A stretch of 64,000 nt of DNA from Trichomonas vaginalis G3 (Eukaryota; Parabasalia; Trichomonadida; Trichomonadidae). The first letter of the stretch is position 1. Each line of letters starts with the position of its first letter. Positions 19,635 through 28,248 of this stretch are shown one piece after another. The stretch spans positions 30,891,896 through 30,955,895 of the forward strand of contig NC_067206.1 of assembly GCF_026262505.1 (NCBI RefSeq). Reading direction: 5' to 3'. A program made the translations under genes and the position numbers. The notes beneath the pieces were generated by a model that was given only the letters and a program-made list of their open reading frames with translations, ran no database searches and had not been told where the DNA came from.

Positions 19635-21959
19635 TTATAAAGCTTCATTTACAGGTATTTCATCGTCAGTAAATGAATCCTCATTATCGTTTGGTTCAAC
19701 CTGTTTATATAATCCTTTCATTTCTTCTTTCAAAACATAATACCATGTCTGTTTACCATCTATTTTTCTTTGTTTCCTATCACATTTATCCTTAATACTC
19801 ATTTGAAAATTCTTGTCTTTCATGTCTGATGGTTTGCAGAATAGAGCATTTTTACACGTCATACCTACACACAATTCATCATAATGTGTATTTATCCATA
19901 CATCTAAAGGATTTGATGATAATTCAATTAAATCTTGTTTGGCTTCAGTCATCGGTATGATTCGTACATTAAATGATGAAAGGTCATATTGCATAAAATA
20001 TGTTAAAAGGTTATCATAAAATTCCTTTGTGCATGAATTCATCAAATTCTTGAAGTAATCAAATTGGCCCTTAAATTTAACATTAACTCTTAAAACTACA
20101 TATCTTCTGTCTCCAACTTCAATTTTGACAGGGTAAACGTTATTAGTTACGAAAATGAAGTTTGCAACGTTCTGTGCTGTTCTTCTGGGTTGATTCTTTT
20201 CATTAATTCTTATCTCATTATCCGTTATAATTGATTTCAAAGCGTTGAAGTTTGCGAGTCTGTCTTCACCTACATTCTTGAGTTCATTAAGTACAAGAAA
20301 CATTTTATTCTCAACTACTGAGTTGAAATTACCCGTTAACTCACCTATTTCAGTAATGTTTTTACATGAATAACCGGCGAGAAGTTCAGAAATAATGTCT
20401 GTAAATCTGTTTTTACCTGTTCCCTGAAGTCCTTTCAAAATAATTGCTGTTTCATTCTTGATTCCAGGATGTTGAATCATTGATGCAATCCAGCCGAGAA
20501 GGTATTTATACACTTCATCGTTATTATCACAAATGGCTTCTTTAATGAAATTCATAAACATCTCAATTTTTGAGTAATCTGGTTTTTCGAGAATGTTGTA
20601 TTTATAACCTTGAAAAGTTGAGAAAACATCTGGAGAATTAGATTTAAAGCAAACACCCTTAACGGTTAATGAAGACAATTGATTTAATAGTACATCCCAT
20701 GCTGTTATTGTTTTACCTTCTTCTTTAAATAATTTAATCATTTTAAGTGACTCTTTCATGTTTGATTGAAGAACGAATGATATTTGATTCATTTTATCGT
20801 GGATATTGTAGTCCTTTTGAATGAAATATTTGTTTCCACAATCTACAAAACGGATTACATGTGATAAATCCTCAATTGCTTCAGAACTGTTTTTATACTG
20901 ATGATTTTCAGCCTTGTGTCTAATATCTGTTATCAAAAACGAGTCATCAAGTTTGATATCAAATGTTATTTTTGGCTTACGTAATAAAGGTAAAACATAT
21001 TCATCATAATATTCCTTTTGATATAGTTTTAGAATCTTCACCAAAACAAATGGAGAAGTCATTAAATATGCATATCTACAACGTGCTTTTTCAAAATTAC
21101 TTTTTGCATTTTCTGTTAAACTGCAGAAGTTATAAACGTTATCGTATGCTTCATTAATTAAATGATTAGGTAACGAATTAATAGCTTGAAACAGTGTGAA
21201 TAATGTAACTTCTTTTTCTAAATTCATGTTTCCACCGTCATTATGTACTTTAAAATCACACATGCCATCAACTATGCTTTGAGCTAGTTTATCGTCAATG
21301 TTTACATCTTTGTTCTCATTCATGATAGTCTTTATTTCTTCATTCTTTTGTTCAACTCTTACCTTAATATTCAAATCATTTAATATATCATTCACTGTTC
21401 TAGTTAATGTTGAATCATAACTTCCACGAATGAATGAGTATGTTTTGATTGGTTCTGTTGCACTCTTGCGAACTCTTGAATCAGCCATAACTACTAAAGA
21501 ACGCTTTGAATCATCCATAGAAGTCATTATATCAATATCATAATCATTGCAGGAATAACATTTAATCATTCTGTTCGAAACTGCATAGAAGAAATTAGTG
21601 TTGCAATAAATATGAAGACCTCCTGAAGCGGTTTTAACGATAACATCTTTATCCGAAAGTTTTGATAGAATGCCTTTTCTAACTGTTTCTTTAAGTTCAT
21701 CATTGTATGATTTATTGATATCAACATCTATAATCGTTAAATTTGAAATTTTATTTACTAATAAAGCCATACCAGTTTTCCTTCCTCTTCCTCCATCATG
21801 TTTGAGGTAGTTATGTAAATCAATCATGTTTTCACCAATTCTTTCGTTGAGGGTTTTAGTTTCTGCCACAACTAATTCCTCAGCTAATTCCTCAACTAAT
21901 GGATCAATAACTTTTTCATCAGAAACGATATAGTCACTGTTGTTGTTTGTTGTCGTCAT
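19635..21959 (-). CDS. Maverick primase-helicase: AEP-like N-terminus plus SF3 helicase
   Basis: 774 residues beginning at TATATAAATG. Residues ~30-200 resemble an archaeo-eukaryotic primase/bifunctional primase-polymerase domain (GRGRKTGMALL, IIDVDIN, KTASGGLHIY, then a YSCNDYDID region). An SF3/D5-like ATPase follows: Walker A GLQGTGKN (about 508-516), Walker B FLVLNEL (~553), arginine/sensor region with INEKNQPRR, and motif C FIFVTNN (~605). It should prime and unwind element DNA. It lies between two inverted copies of a GGTCACC tandem array, consistent with an origin close to its own replication gene. No frame damage seen. Confidence 0.9.
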   Translation of the reverse strand: MTTTNNNSDYIVSDEKVIDPLVEELAEELVVAETKTLNERIGENMIDLHNYLKHDGGRGRKTGMALLVNKISNLTIIDVDINKSYNDELKETVRKGILSKLSDKDVIVKTASGGLHIYCNTNFFYAVSNRMIKCYSCNDYDIDIMTSMDDSKRSLVVMADSRVRKSATEPIKTYSFIRGSYDSTLTRTVNDILNDLNIKVRVEQKNEEIKTIMNENKDVNIDDKLAQSIVDGMCDFKVHNDGGNMNLEKEVTLFTLFQAINSLPNHLINEAYDNVYNFCSLTENAKSNFEKARCRYAYLMTSPFVLVKILKLYQKEYYDEYVLPLLRKPKITFDIKLDDSFLITDIRHKAENHQYKNSSEAIEDLSHVIRFVDCGNKYFIQKDYNIHDKMNQISFVLQSNMKESLKMIKLFKEEGKTITAWDVLLNQLSSLTVKGVCFKSNSPDVFSTFQGYKYNILEKPDYSKIEMFMNFIKEAICDNNDEVYKYLLGWIASMIQHPGIKNETAIILKGLQGTGKNRFTDIISELLAGYSCKNITEIGELTGNFNSVVENKMFLVLNELKNVGEDRLANFNALKSIITDNEIRINEKNQPRRTAQNVANFIFVTNNVYPVKIEVGDRRYVVLRVNVKFKGQFDYFKNLMNSCTKEFYDNLLTYFMQYDLSSFNVRIIPMTEAKQDLIELSSNPLDVWINTHYDELCVGMTCKNALFCKPSDMKDKNFQMSIKDKCDRKQRKIDGKQTWYYVLKEEMKGLYKQVEPNDNEDSFTDDEIPVNEAL

Positions 21960-22020
21960 TTATATAGGAATAAAAAAAATAAAAATAATTTTAAAACTAA
22001 CTTTATTTTTGGACTGCATC

Positions 22021-22432
22021 ATATTTCCATGACTGTTGTCAAAATGTCATGTTGTCTCATTTTTTCAGAAAAGTTAAATTACCTGGTGACCTGGTGACCC
22101 GGTGACCTCATCAGTTATTCAAAAATAAATAATTATTGAATAACCTAAAATCATTAACGAAACCATTAACGATAAAAATATATTTCCATGACTGTTGTCA
22201 AAATGTCATGTTGTCTCATTTTTTCAGAAAAGTTAAATTACCTGGTGACCTGGTGACCCGGTGACCTCATCAGTTATTCAAAAATAAATAATTATTGAAT
22301 AACCTAAAATCATTAACGAAACCATTAACGATAAAAATATATTTCCATGACTGTTGTCAAAATGTCATGTTGTCTCATTTTTTCAGAAAAGTTAAATTAC
22401 CTGGTGACCTGGTGACATGGTTGCACTGAAAT
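22021..22432. repeat. Tandem array with GGTGACC iterons, upstream of the helicase, inverted relative to 19.1-19.6 kb
   Basis: A 160-bp unit repeats about 2.5 times (starts near 22021, 22181, 22341). The first ~100 bp are the reverse complement of the downstream array unit (TTGTCAAAATGTCATGTTG, then GGTGACC triplets); the remainder includes TTAACGAAACCATTAACG. The last unit breaks off after GGTGACC-tGGTGACA. Confidence 0.95.
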
Positions 22433-22448
22433 CAAATTTTGTTATCAG

Positions 22449-22631
22449 TTATTTTATCATCATTTTATTAACATCATCTTTAGTTAATAATTTGAATGGA
22501 TTCGCTAATGTTCCACCTTGAGTCACAACACCTACCCCGGCTAATTGTGAAGAACCTGGGATAATTACTCCACGAAATGATTTCATTGGTATCATTAATT
22601 TAGAAATAGTTGGCTTAATTAATTTTGTCAT
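22449..22631 (-). CDS. 60-aa Maverick protein, unknown
   Basis: Starts at CATAAATG, the Maverick start signature. The peptide is hydrophobic/basic (MTKLIKPTISKLMIP, GVIIPGSSQLAG, TQGGTLANPF) with no membrane-length helix. It is the first of a run of minus-strand late-type genes. Similar in style to small minor virion proteins but not recognised. Confidence 0.6.
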   Translation of the reverse strand: MTKLIKPTISKLMIPMKSFRGVIIPGSSQLAGVGVVTQGGTLANPFKLLTKDDVNKMMIK

Positions 22632-22657
22632 TTATGATAAAAATAAAATTACATAAT

Positions 22658-22810
22658 TTAAATTTTTTTCTTTCTCATTTTCTCATCCTGTTTTGGTTTC
22701 AGCAACTTTTCAAGTTGTTGTCTTGTCAGTAACTTTAATTTTAACTTTGGATCAAATATTGGGTTTCCATCTTTATCTCTTCCAATAACACCATATAGTA
22801 GAATCTTCAT
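22658..22810 (-). CDS. 50-aa Maverick protein, basic
   Basis: Starts at GTATAAATG. Composition is Lys/Leu-rich with an N-terminal strand (MKILLYGVIGRDKDGNP) and a basic helical tail (LTRQQLEKLLKPKQ). It lies 27 bp from the start of the 60-aa gene, on the same strand. Function unknown; the conserved-looking start context and compact spacing support a real gene. Confidence 0.6.
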   Translation of the reverse strand: MKILLYGVIGRDKDGNPIFDPKLKLKLLTRQQLEKLLKPKQDEKMRKKKI

Positions 22811-22888
22811 TTATACTAAAATAAAAATTTAAATTATGCCGTTCACTCTTTTGGAGCTCCTAAAGTTCGTTTCACAAACATTGAGCGT

Positions 22889-24520
22889 TCATTGAACTCT
22901 ATACCATGCGTAAACTGTCATGTAAGGTGGCATGTATTCTTTACTTTGTCCCGTTGTTTGTGTATATCCTGAAACGAAATGTGTATGGTTTCCTTCTCCC
23001 TGAGTGTCACTCCAGTAACAATTTATAGCAAACTTAACGTCGTCTTTAACATCATATCCTTTACCTTTTGTCATTCCTGACCAATCCCAATATCTATGCT
23101 TATGCCAACCCGCTTGAGATGTGCTTAAATCTATGTAGTGACTATGTGCAGGTAAATTTTCACCTGTAATCGTTTTACTTCCACCTGTTTCCTTTGAAGA
23201 GTTTGCACAATACAAAAACCTGTCGACTATTTGTTCCCATGCACCAACACCAAACATTACTTGAGGACCTCTTGCATCCATAGATGTATAAATAGAACCT
23301 ACTGGGTTCATTAAATCAAACATATGAGATATTATAGGATTGTCTCTTTTGAACTTAAAATATAGTGCAACTATTTCAGGTTTCTTCTGGTTTGTGTCAG
23401 AATATTTTTTATAATATAATCTTATGTTTTCAGGGTAGGTAAAATCTTGACTATAATATTTATTTCTGTCATCTGTATAATAATATACTATTCTCGTTTT
23501 TTCTATTGCATTATATCTTTTATATCTATAATAATCTAAATATAATGTTAGCTTTTGTTCATCTACATGTGGTGTTCTGTTGTCATCTCCATAGTCATAA
23601 TAATATGGTGCTGGAGCTGGGTCAGGCAATGTCATATCTGTCATTTCATAAACTCTTAAATATTTCTTTTGTTCGTCTCCATATAAGTTTAAGTAACAGT
23701 TGTTGTCTAATGGAACTTTAACTTGTGTGCCATCATTCTTTTTATAACTTACATACATTTCATTGTTATTTTTCGGAATGAGTTTACACCATGTACCATT
23801 TTTTAAGGACTGTACAAACTGCCATCTAAAATATTTATTTTCTTCATTGACAGAAAAGTCACCAACAATAGTTTCAATATTTTTTGTTGTTCCTATCAAA
23901 CTTTGGTATATTTCGTTAACATATTCCTTATCTGCTTTCTTCTCTAACTCATCGTTAACATAAGTTTTATCTGCTTTAAGGTCTAAACATTCTGAAACCC
24001 ATCCTGTATCAGCTTTAGTTTTAAAAATCTTCGATGCCCATTCATGATACCATTCAACCCTTTCTTTAATTTCATTATCTTTTTCATCCACATATTCCTT
24101 ATCTGCCTTCTTCATTAACTCACTAGCCACATATTCCTTATCTGCTTTCTTCATTATGTCATTTAGGAAACCATCTATGAATTCCTCATTTAAATTAAAT
24201 CTTCCAATCTTCAAAACTTTGGGAAATGCATTTAATGCGTAATATCTTTGTTCTTCTGGTGGAATTGATGTTATATCATCCGTTATTCCTTTAATTTTTG
24301 AATTCATAAATAAAATTTCTTTTATATTTGATATCACTGCACCACCTTTGCAAACGAATTCAAAACGCTCATTTTTCAATACTATCTCCAAATCTCCATA
24401 TTTCAACCTTTGTGTTTGTTCTGCCGTCTTTGAATTATATGCATATATGGCGTATGTAATGGTTTGAAGGGCCTGGGTGCTTTGTGTCTTAAGTTGTTGT
24501 GGTTGCTGTTGTTTAATCAT
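22889..24520 (-). CDS. Maverick fibre: trimeric stalk with phage gp10/tail-collar-type tip
   Basis: 543 residues starting at AATAAATG. The N-terminal ~115 residues are unrecognised (possible capsid attachment). Residues ~125-215 contain repeats of KADKEYV / KADKTYV type with heptad spacing, typical of trimeric fibre stalks. A middle Tyr/Lys-rich region follows. The last ~130 residues match the architecture of phage T4 gp10/collar C-terminal domains: NPVGSIYTS, a W.QI.DRFL segment, GG..T.T.. NLPAHSH, then HKH and HTH pairs and a closing MPPYMTVYAWYR. HxH pairs in such tips coordinate metal. By analogy it binds a host cell-surface receptor. Frame intact. Confidence 0.82.
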   Translation of the reverse strand: MIKQQQPQQLKTQSTQALQTITYAIYAYNSKTAEQTQRLKYGDLEIVLKNERFEFVCKGGAVISNIKEILFMNSKIKGITDDITSIPPEEQRYYALNAFPKVLKIGRFNLNEEFIDGFLNDIMKKADKEYVASELMKKADKEYVDEKDNEIKERVEWYHEWASKIFKTKADTGWVSECLDLKADKTYVNDELEKKADKEYVNEIYQSLIGTTKNIETIVGDFSVNEENKYFRWQFVQSLKNGTWCKLIPKNNNEMYVSYKKNDGTQVKVPLDNNCYLNLYGDEQKKYLRVYEMTDMTLPDPAPAPYYYDYGDDNRTPHVDEQKLTLYLDYYRYKRYNAIEKTRIVYYYTDDRNKYYSQDFTYPENIRLYYKKYSDTNQKKPEIVALYFKFKRDNPIISHMFDLMNPVGSIYTSMDARGPQVMFGVGAWEQIVDRFLYCANSSKETGGSKTITGENLPAHSHYIDLSTSQAGWHKHRYWDWSGMTKGKGYDVKDDVKFAINCYWSDTQGEGNHTHFVSGYTQTTGQSKEYMPPYMTVYAWYRVQ

Positions 24521-24544
24521 TTATTACGATTTAAAAATAAATAT

Positions 24545-25255
24545 TTAATCCGTTATCTCATCAGCTATTTTCTCTATTTGAAATTGCCATAATATTTCAT
24601 TCATAAATTCTAAATCACAATCAAATAGGTCAGTTATTCTAAATTTAATATTTGATAAATCTTTTGAATGAAGAATAAATGAATTCCCGGATAATTGAAA
24701 CGGATATGATAAAGAAAATGTGTTTAAGTTGATGGATAAAATGTTTTGTATTGATGGGTAAGAGTTAGGGTCTAATGTTTGATGTGAAAATCTCATTGGG
24801 GTATTAACTTTATCACATTTGATTAAAATGAAATTGGAACCAGTGTCAGAATACAAAACATCCCCAACATCTTTTTCAAAATTTAATATCCCCAACAATG
24901 AACGAAGATGAGGAGTACAAAATTTAATTTTCAGCGGGAATTTAATAAGGTTATTTATTTCATCAAGTTCAAAAAGTTTTTCAGGTTTTGATTTAAAATT
25001 TTCTTCATACCATACGATAAATGATTCATTTAAATAACTTAAAATCATGTTAATATCCCATTTCGCTATCACGTTATTTATATACATATCATACGTTTTT
25101 TCATGGTCATCTTTAATAAATGATATATAATCTGAAGGGTCTAAAAGAATGGGATTAAATTTACCACTCACAGAAACGAGAGTAACATTATAAATTCCAC
25201 TAACTGTTAAATTTAATTCACAATTATTATTCGAAATAATATTGATAATTGACAT
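24545..25255 (-). CDS. Maverick structural protein candidate, 236 aa
   Basis: All-beta composition, ending with an FRITDLFDCDLEF segment of the kind found near the C-terminus of several virion-associated proteins of Mavericks (a 'FRLTD..G..ldf' pattern). No catalytic motif. It is transcribed divergently from 25276, the two ATGs being separated by 20 bp. I infer a virion role from location among capsid, packaging and fibre genes; the exact identity (penton, spike base or other) is not settled. Confidence 0.6.
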   Translation of the reverse strand: MSIINIISNNNCELNLTVSGIYNVTLVSVSGKFNPILLDPSDYISFIKDDHEKTYDMYINNVIAKWDINMILSYLNESFIVWYEENFKSKPEKLFELDEINNLIKFPLKIKFCTPHLRSLLGILNFEKDVGDVLYSDTGSNFILIKCDKVNTPMRFSHQTLDPNSYPSIQNILSINLNTFSLSYPFQLSGNSFILHSKDLSNIKFRITDLFDCDLEFMNEILWQFQIEKIADEITD

Positions 25256-25275
25256 TTTTTATTACGATTAAAAAT
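25256..25275. promoter_or_regulatory. 20-bp bidirectional promoter between divergent Maverick genes
   Basis: The ATGs at 25255 (minus) and 25276 (plus) are only 20 bp apart. The spacer, TTTTTATTACGATTAAAAAT, is near-palindromic around TTACG, and its minus-strand reading CGTAATAAA matches the sequence just upstream of the fibre ATG (CGTAATAAATG). Confidence 0.6.
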
Positions 25276-25755
25276 ATGGTAAAGCGTTATTTTCCAGTGA
25301 TAAATAAAACTAAAATAAGATTACCTCAAGAATTCATAAATTCAACGAATAAGAAATTCATTCATGTTATAAATTTTAGTGTTTTCAGAAAATATGAGTC
25401 GATGTCATATTCATCAACGGGTTATATTTCACTTCATTCAAATTTAGTTCAATCAAACCCATATAATGACCATTTCATAAGATTTTCAGATGGTATTAAA
25501 AATGTAATTGATAGATTAAAATATGAACAGATTGACAATATCGAATTTTTGGAATTTTGGTTTAAATATCCTGATGGAAAAAAGATTGAAGTTAAAGATA
25601 AAGCTGATACTATAACAAAAACAATTACAATGACTGATCCAGATAGTGGGAAACAAAAAGAAATAAAACAAACGATAGAAACTGGTGAAAGGTCAATTAT
25701 TATTGATTATGATTCAAAGGATTATTATTCGTTAATGTTAATGCTTGAATATTAA
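25276..25755 (+). CDS. Maverick minor virion protein candidate, 159 aa
   Basis: Starts at the ATG at 25276 (VKRYFPVIN...). Beta-rich, with INSTNKKFIHVINFSVF and TGYISLHSNLV segments that suggest a jelly-roll- or penton-like fold. No enzyme motif. Its stop codon overlaps the stop of the converging 223-aa gene in a shared TTAA (25752-25755). Assignment as structural is inference from context and composition. Confidence 0.6.
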   Translation: MVKRYFPVINKTKIRLPQEFINSTNKKFIHVINFSVFRKYESMSYSSTGYISLHSNLVQSNPYNDHFIRFSDGIKNVIDRLKYEQIDNIEFLEFWFKYPDGKKIEVKDKADTITKTITMTDPDSGKQKEIKQTIETGERSIIIDYDSKDYYSLMLMLEY

Positions 25756-26423
25756 ATAGCCTTAACAAAGAATTTTTCAAGTGATATTTTATATTCATCA
25801 ACTATTTTATTATAAATATCATTATATGTTAAATGAAGTTCAGTTGTTGTTCCATTCTTTGATATCTTAATTGTGCTAATATCCTTTATAGGATTTATTT
25901 TTGCAACTATTCCGCAGCATGAAACCTCATCATCTATGAAAAATTGAATCTTAACATCTGAATCTTGAACATCACAAAGAATGGCGATAATGTGAATTAA
26001 TGATTCATAAGGTAAAATAATTAAACCGGATTGGTCAATTAAATTTATTATTGAATCATAATTATTAATTATTATATCACGGTAAATTTTCATTAATTCA
26101 GAATTAATGTCTATTTTATATGGGTTCTCGATGTTTGATGAAAGAGGTGCTGGGTATGTTGGATAAGTGGGAATTTCAACGGGTTCTTTACCAGGTTCAG
26201 ATAAAATGATTGAGTCTCCATTCTCATGGTTTTCTTCATTCTCCTCATTCTTCGGTAAGTCACGAGTTAATAAATTTGGTTGAGTTGCTGACCTTGTTAA
26301 TTCAGGGCTAACATTAACTTTAACATTTTGAATAATTCGTGATTTATCATCATTTACGTTATAACCAACAGTAATCTCTGCTTTTGCGTTAGTGTTCTTT
26401 TGACTAGTGAAACGTCTTCTCAT
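25752..26423 (-). CDS. Maverick protein, 223 aa, unknown
   Basis: Starts at ATATAAATG. The N-terminal half is polar and disordered (RRRFTSQKN, NEENEENHENG, then a Pro/Tyr stretch PTYPTYPAP); the C-terminal ~120 residues are ordered and hydrophobic. A Pro/Tyr-rich linker before a compact domain is common in minor capsid or cement proteins. I do not recognise the family. Confidence 0.6.
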   Translation of the reverse strand: MRRRFTSQKNTNAKAEITVGYNVNDDKSRIIQNVKVNVSPELTRSATQPNLLTRDLPKNEENEENHENGDSIILSEPGKEPVEIPTYPTYPAPLSSNIENPYKIDINSELMKIYRDIIINNYDSIINLIDQSGLIILPYESLIHIIAILCDVQDSDVKIQFFIDDEVSCCGIVAKINPIKDISTIKISKNGTTTELHLTYNDIYNKIVDEYKISLEKFFVKAI

Positions 26424-26456
26424 TTATATTCGAATAAAAAAAATATATTTAAACTT

Positions 26457-27356
26457 TTATTTTGCTGGAACTTTTGAATCTATTATTCCCTGTATTTGTT
26501 CATGAAGTTGATTTTTAGCTGTTTCATCGAAATTAATAGACCGAATATATTCATTAATTGCATTCTTATAATCATCTGATTTCTCAAATTTTCTTTTATC
26601 TGATTCCTTAACTAAATCATAAGTTAAACCTCGTTGCTGATATAATGGTTTCTTAATTAAATCTTTGAATGCTTGAGATAAAGCACCTGATGCAATTCTT
26701 GCTACTATAATTGGTTGGAATTGCTGTTTAAGTTCATCTTTAACATTTGCGAAAACTGGATCGAATAAAGCAACTTTAAAGAATTTCTTAGCTGAAATTT
26801 CGGGTCTAATGTTTGCATATTGACCATCAAACTGGTTAGAATATCGCGGTAATCCATCCGGTCCCTCTTCAATAGCATTTAATTCTTCATTGAAATAAGA
26901 ATATGGATTATGACGGTATGAATTAATTGGACCATTTTCACCTTCTCCAATGTATTGTTTAACAGCTTTTCCATTTTCATCAAATTGCATAGGATAATGT
27001 TCATTATATGCTTTACGTTTAGGATAATCAGATACAGTTAATTTATAACCATTTATGACTTTAATATTACCTTGACCATCAGTAACGAAAACTTCATTTA
27101 TACCATCAGGTTTTCCATTTGGACCCGTAATGTCTGCTTCGTGTGCTTCCCAATTTGGACCATGACGTTTGGCATATGCTTGAGCTTCTGGCAATGTTAA
27201 AACATTTCTCATTTGTTTAACATCTTTTTGAAGACCAGCAACAATATGAACTAATTCTTTCATTCCATCGGGAACTTTCATAGTTCTATTATATGCACCC
27301 CTTTTGTTTGTCCCTTGTTTTAATGGAACCTGTAAAAGATTTGCTATTTCTGTCAT
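26457..27356 (-). CDS. Maverick conserved protein, 299 aa, possible virion-internal (PW-like)
   Basis: Contains a conserved-looking core [28 protein letters not shown] (Asp/Gly-rich, resembling a calcium-loop or FG-GAP-type motif) followed by NGYKL and SDYPKRKAY, and a helical C-terminus. This pattern recurs in Maverick proteins of unknown role. Lies 40 bp from the packaging ATPase gene on the same strand. The upstream context is TTAAACATG. Function inferred only from location. Confidence 0.6.
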   Translation of the reverse strand: MTEIANLLQVPLKQGTNKRGAYNRTMKVPDGMKELVHIVAGLQKDVKQMRNVLTLPEAQAYAKRHGPNWEAHEADITGPNGKPDGINEVFVTDGQGNIKVINGYKLTVSDYPKRKAYNEHYPMQFDENGKAVKQYIGEGENGPINSYRHNPYSYFNEELNAIEEGPDGLPRYSNQFDGQYANIRPEISAKKFFKVALFDPVFANVKDELKQQFQPIIVARIASGALSQAFKDLIKKPLYQQRGLTYDLVKESDKRKFEKSDDYKNAINEYIRSINFDETAKNQLHEQIQGIIDSKVPAK

Positions 27357-27396
27357 GTTTAATTATAAATAAAAAATAAAAATTAATTATAAAAAG

Positions 27397-28224
27397 TTAA
27401 TCAAATTTAACACCTCCTTTATTTAAATCAACTATTATTTTTCCATGTTCACCTAATTGCTGATATTGTGTGTAAAGTTCATTAATGCTCATTGGTAAAT
27501 TCACTTGATAAAGCATAACGTTCAACTGTTGACGACTAAACCCACTGAAAATGAAAAGGGTTGATAGATTTGATTTAATGTTTGTGCTTAATGCTTTGAA
27601 ATATTGAACAGCCATAAAGAATGAACACTGAATGTGTCGACATTGAGTTAATAACTGATTAAAATATGATTTCTCATTTGTTATTAGTTTTGATTTCACT
27701 GCATCATCTAGAAAAATGAGTGAATGTAAAAATTCTTTATCAAAATTTGAAATGGAAAGTGTTTCAAATAATTCATCCCGTTGTTTATCAATAATTTTAT
27801 CCTCTAATCCTTGCTTCTTGATTGTATTATATAATTCTTTATACATTAAAAAGTTTTTTAAATAATCTTCTGCTTCTTCTTGTGATAAATAAATAATTGG
27901 AATTTTGATTAAATGCTTTAAAGATTCAAATGTATCATCTGAAGGTGAACCTGAACGGTTGATATAAATTAACACATGTGAATAGGGGGAAGTGTTAGCA
28001 ATAATGATAATTTGTTTTAATATCGTTAATGTTTTACCTCTATTTTGTTTACCAATTGCTGCAGTGATTGAATTTAAATAACATTCAGAATATGGAATTT
28101 TCATTAATTTTTCCTTAGATAGAGCATTTCTATTATCACTCAATGCTTCATTAATCATCTCATCTACGTATGTATTATATACTCCCGTTAATTCTTCATA
28201 AGGGGTGGATGAATTTAAATCCAT
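27397..28224 (-). CDS. Genome-packaging ATPase (FtsK/HerA, A32-like)
   Basis: 275 residues starting at GATTAAATG. Walker A is GKQNRGKT (residues 58-65), Walker B is LIFLDD (about 169-174), followed by a conserved tail with QCRHIQCS and a late Gln (AVQYF) corresponding to the sensor region of A32-type ATPases. These enzymes translocate the genome into the capsid. It neighbours the capsid gene 25 bp away on the same strand, as in other Mavericks. Intact frame. Confidence 0.9.
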   Translation of the reverse strand: MDLNSSTPYEELTGVYNTYVDEMINEALSDNRNALSKEKLMKIPYSECYLNSITAAIGKQNRGKTLTILKQIIIIANTSPYSHVLIYINRSGSPSDDTFESLKHLIKIPIIYLSQEEAEDYLKNFLMYKELYNTIKKQGLEDKIIDKQRDELFETLSISNFDKEFLHSLIFLDDAVKSKLITNEKSYFNQLLTQCRHIQCSFFMAVQYFKALSTNIKSNLSTLFIFSGFSRQQLNVMLYQVNLPMSINELYTQYQQLGEHGKIIVDLNKGGVKFD

Positions 28225-28248
28225 TTAATCAAAAATAAATTTATAATT

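Noticed and set aside
19096..22432. CRISPR-like array
   Set aside because: Repeats are whole tandem units without unique spacers, and no Cas proteins are present.
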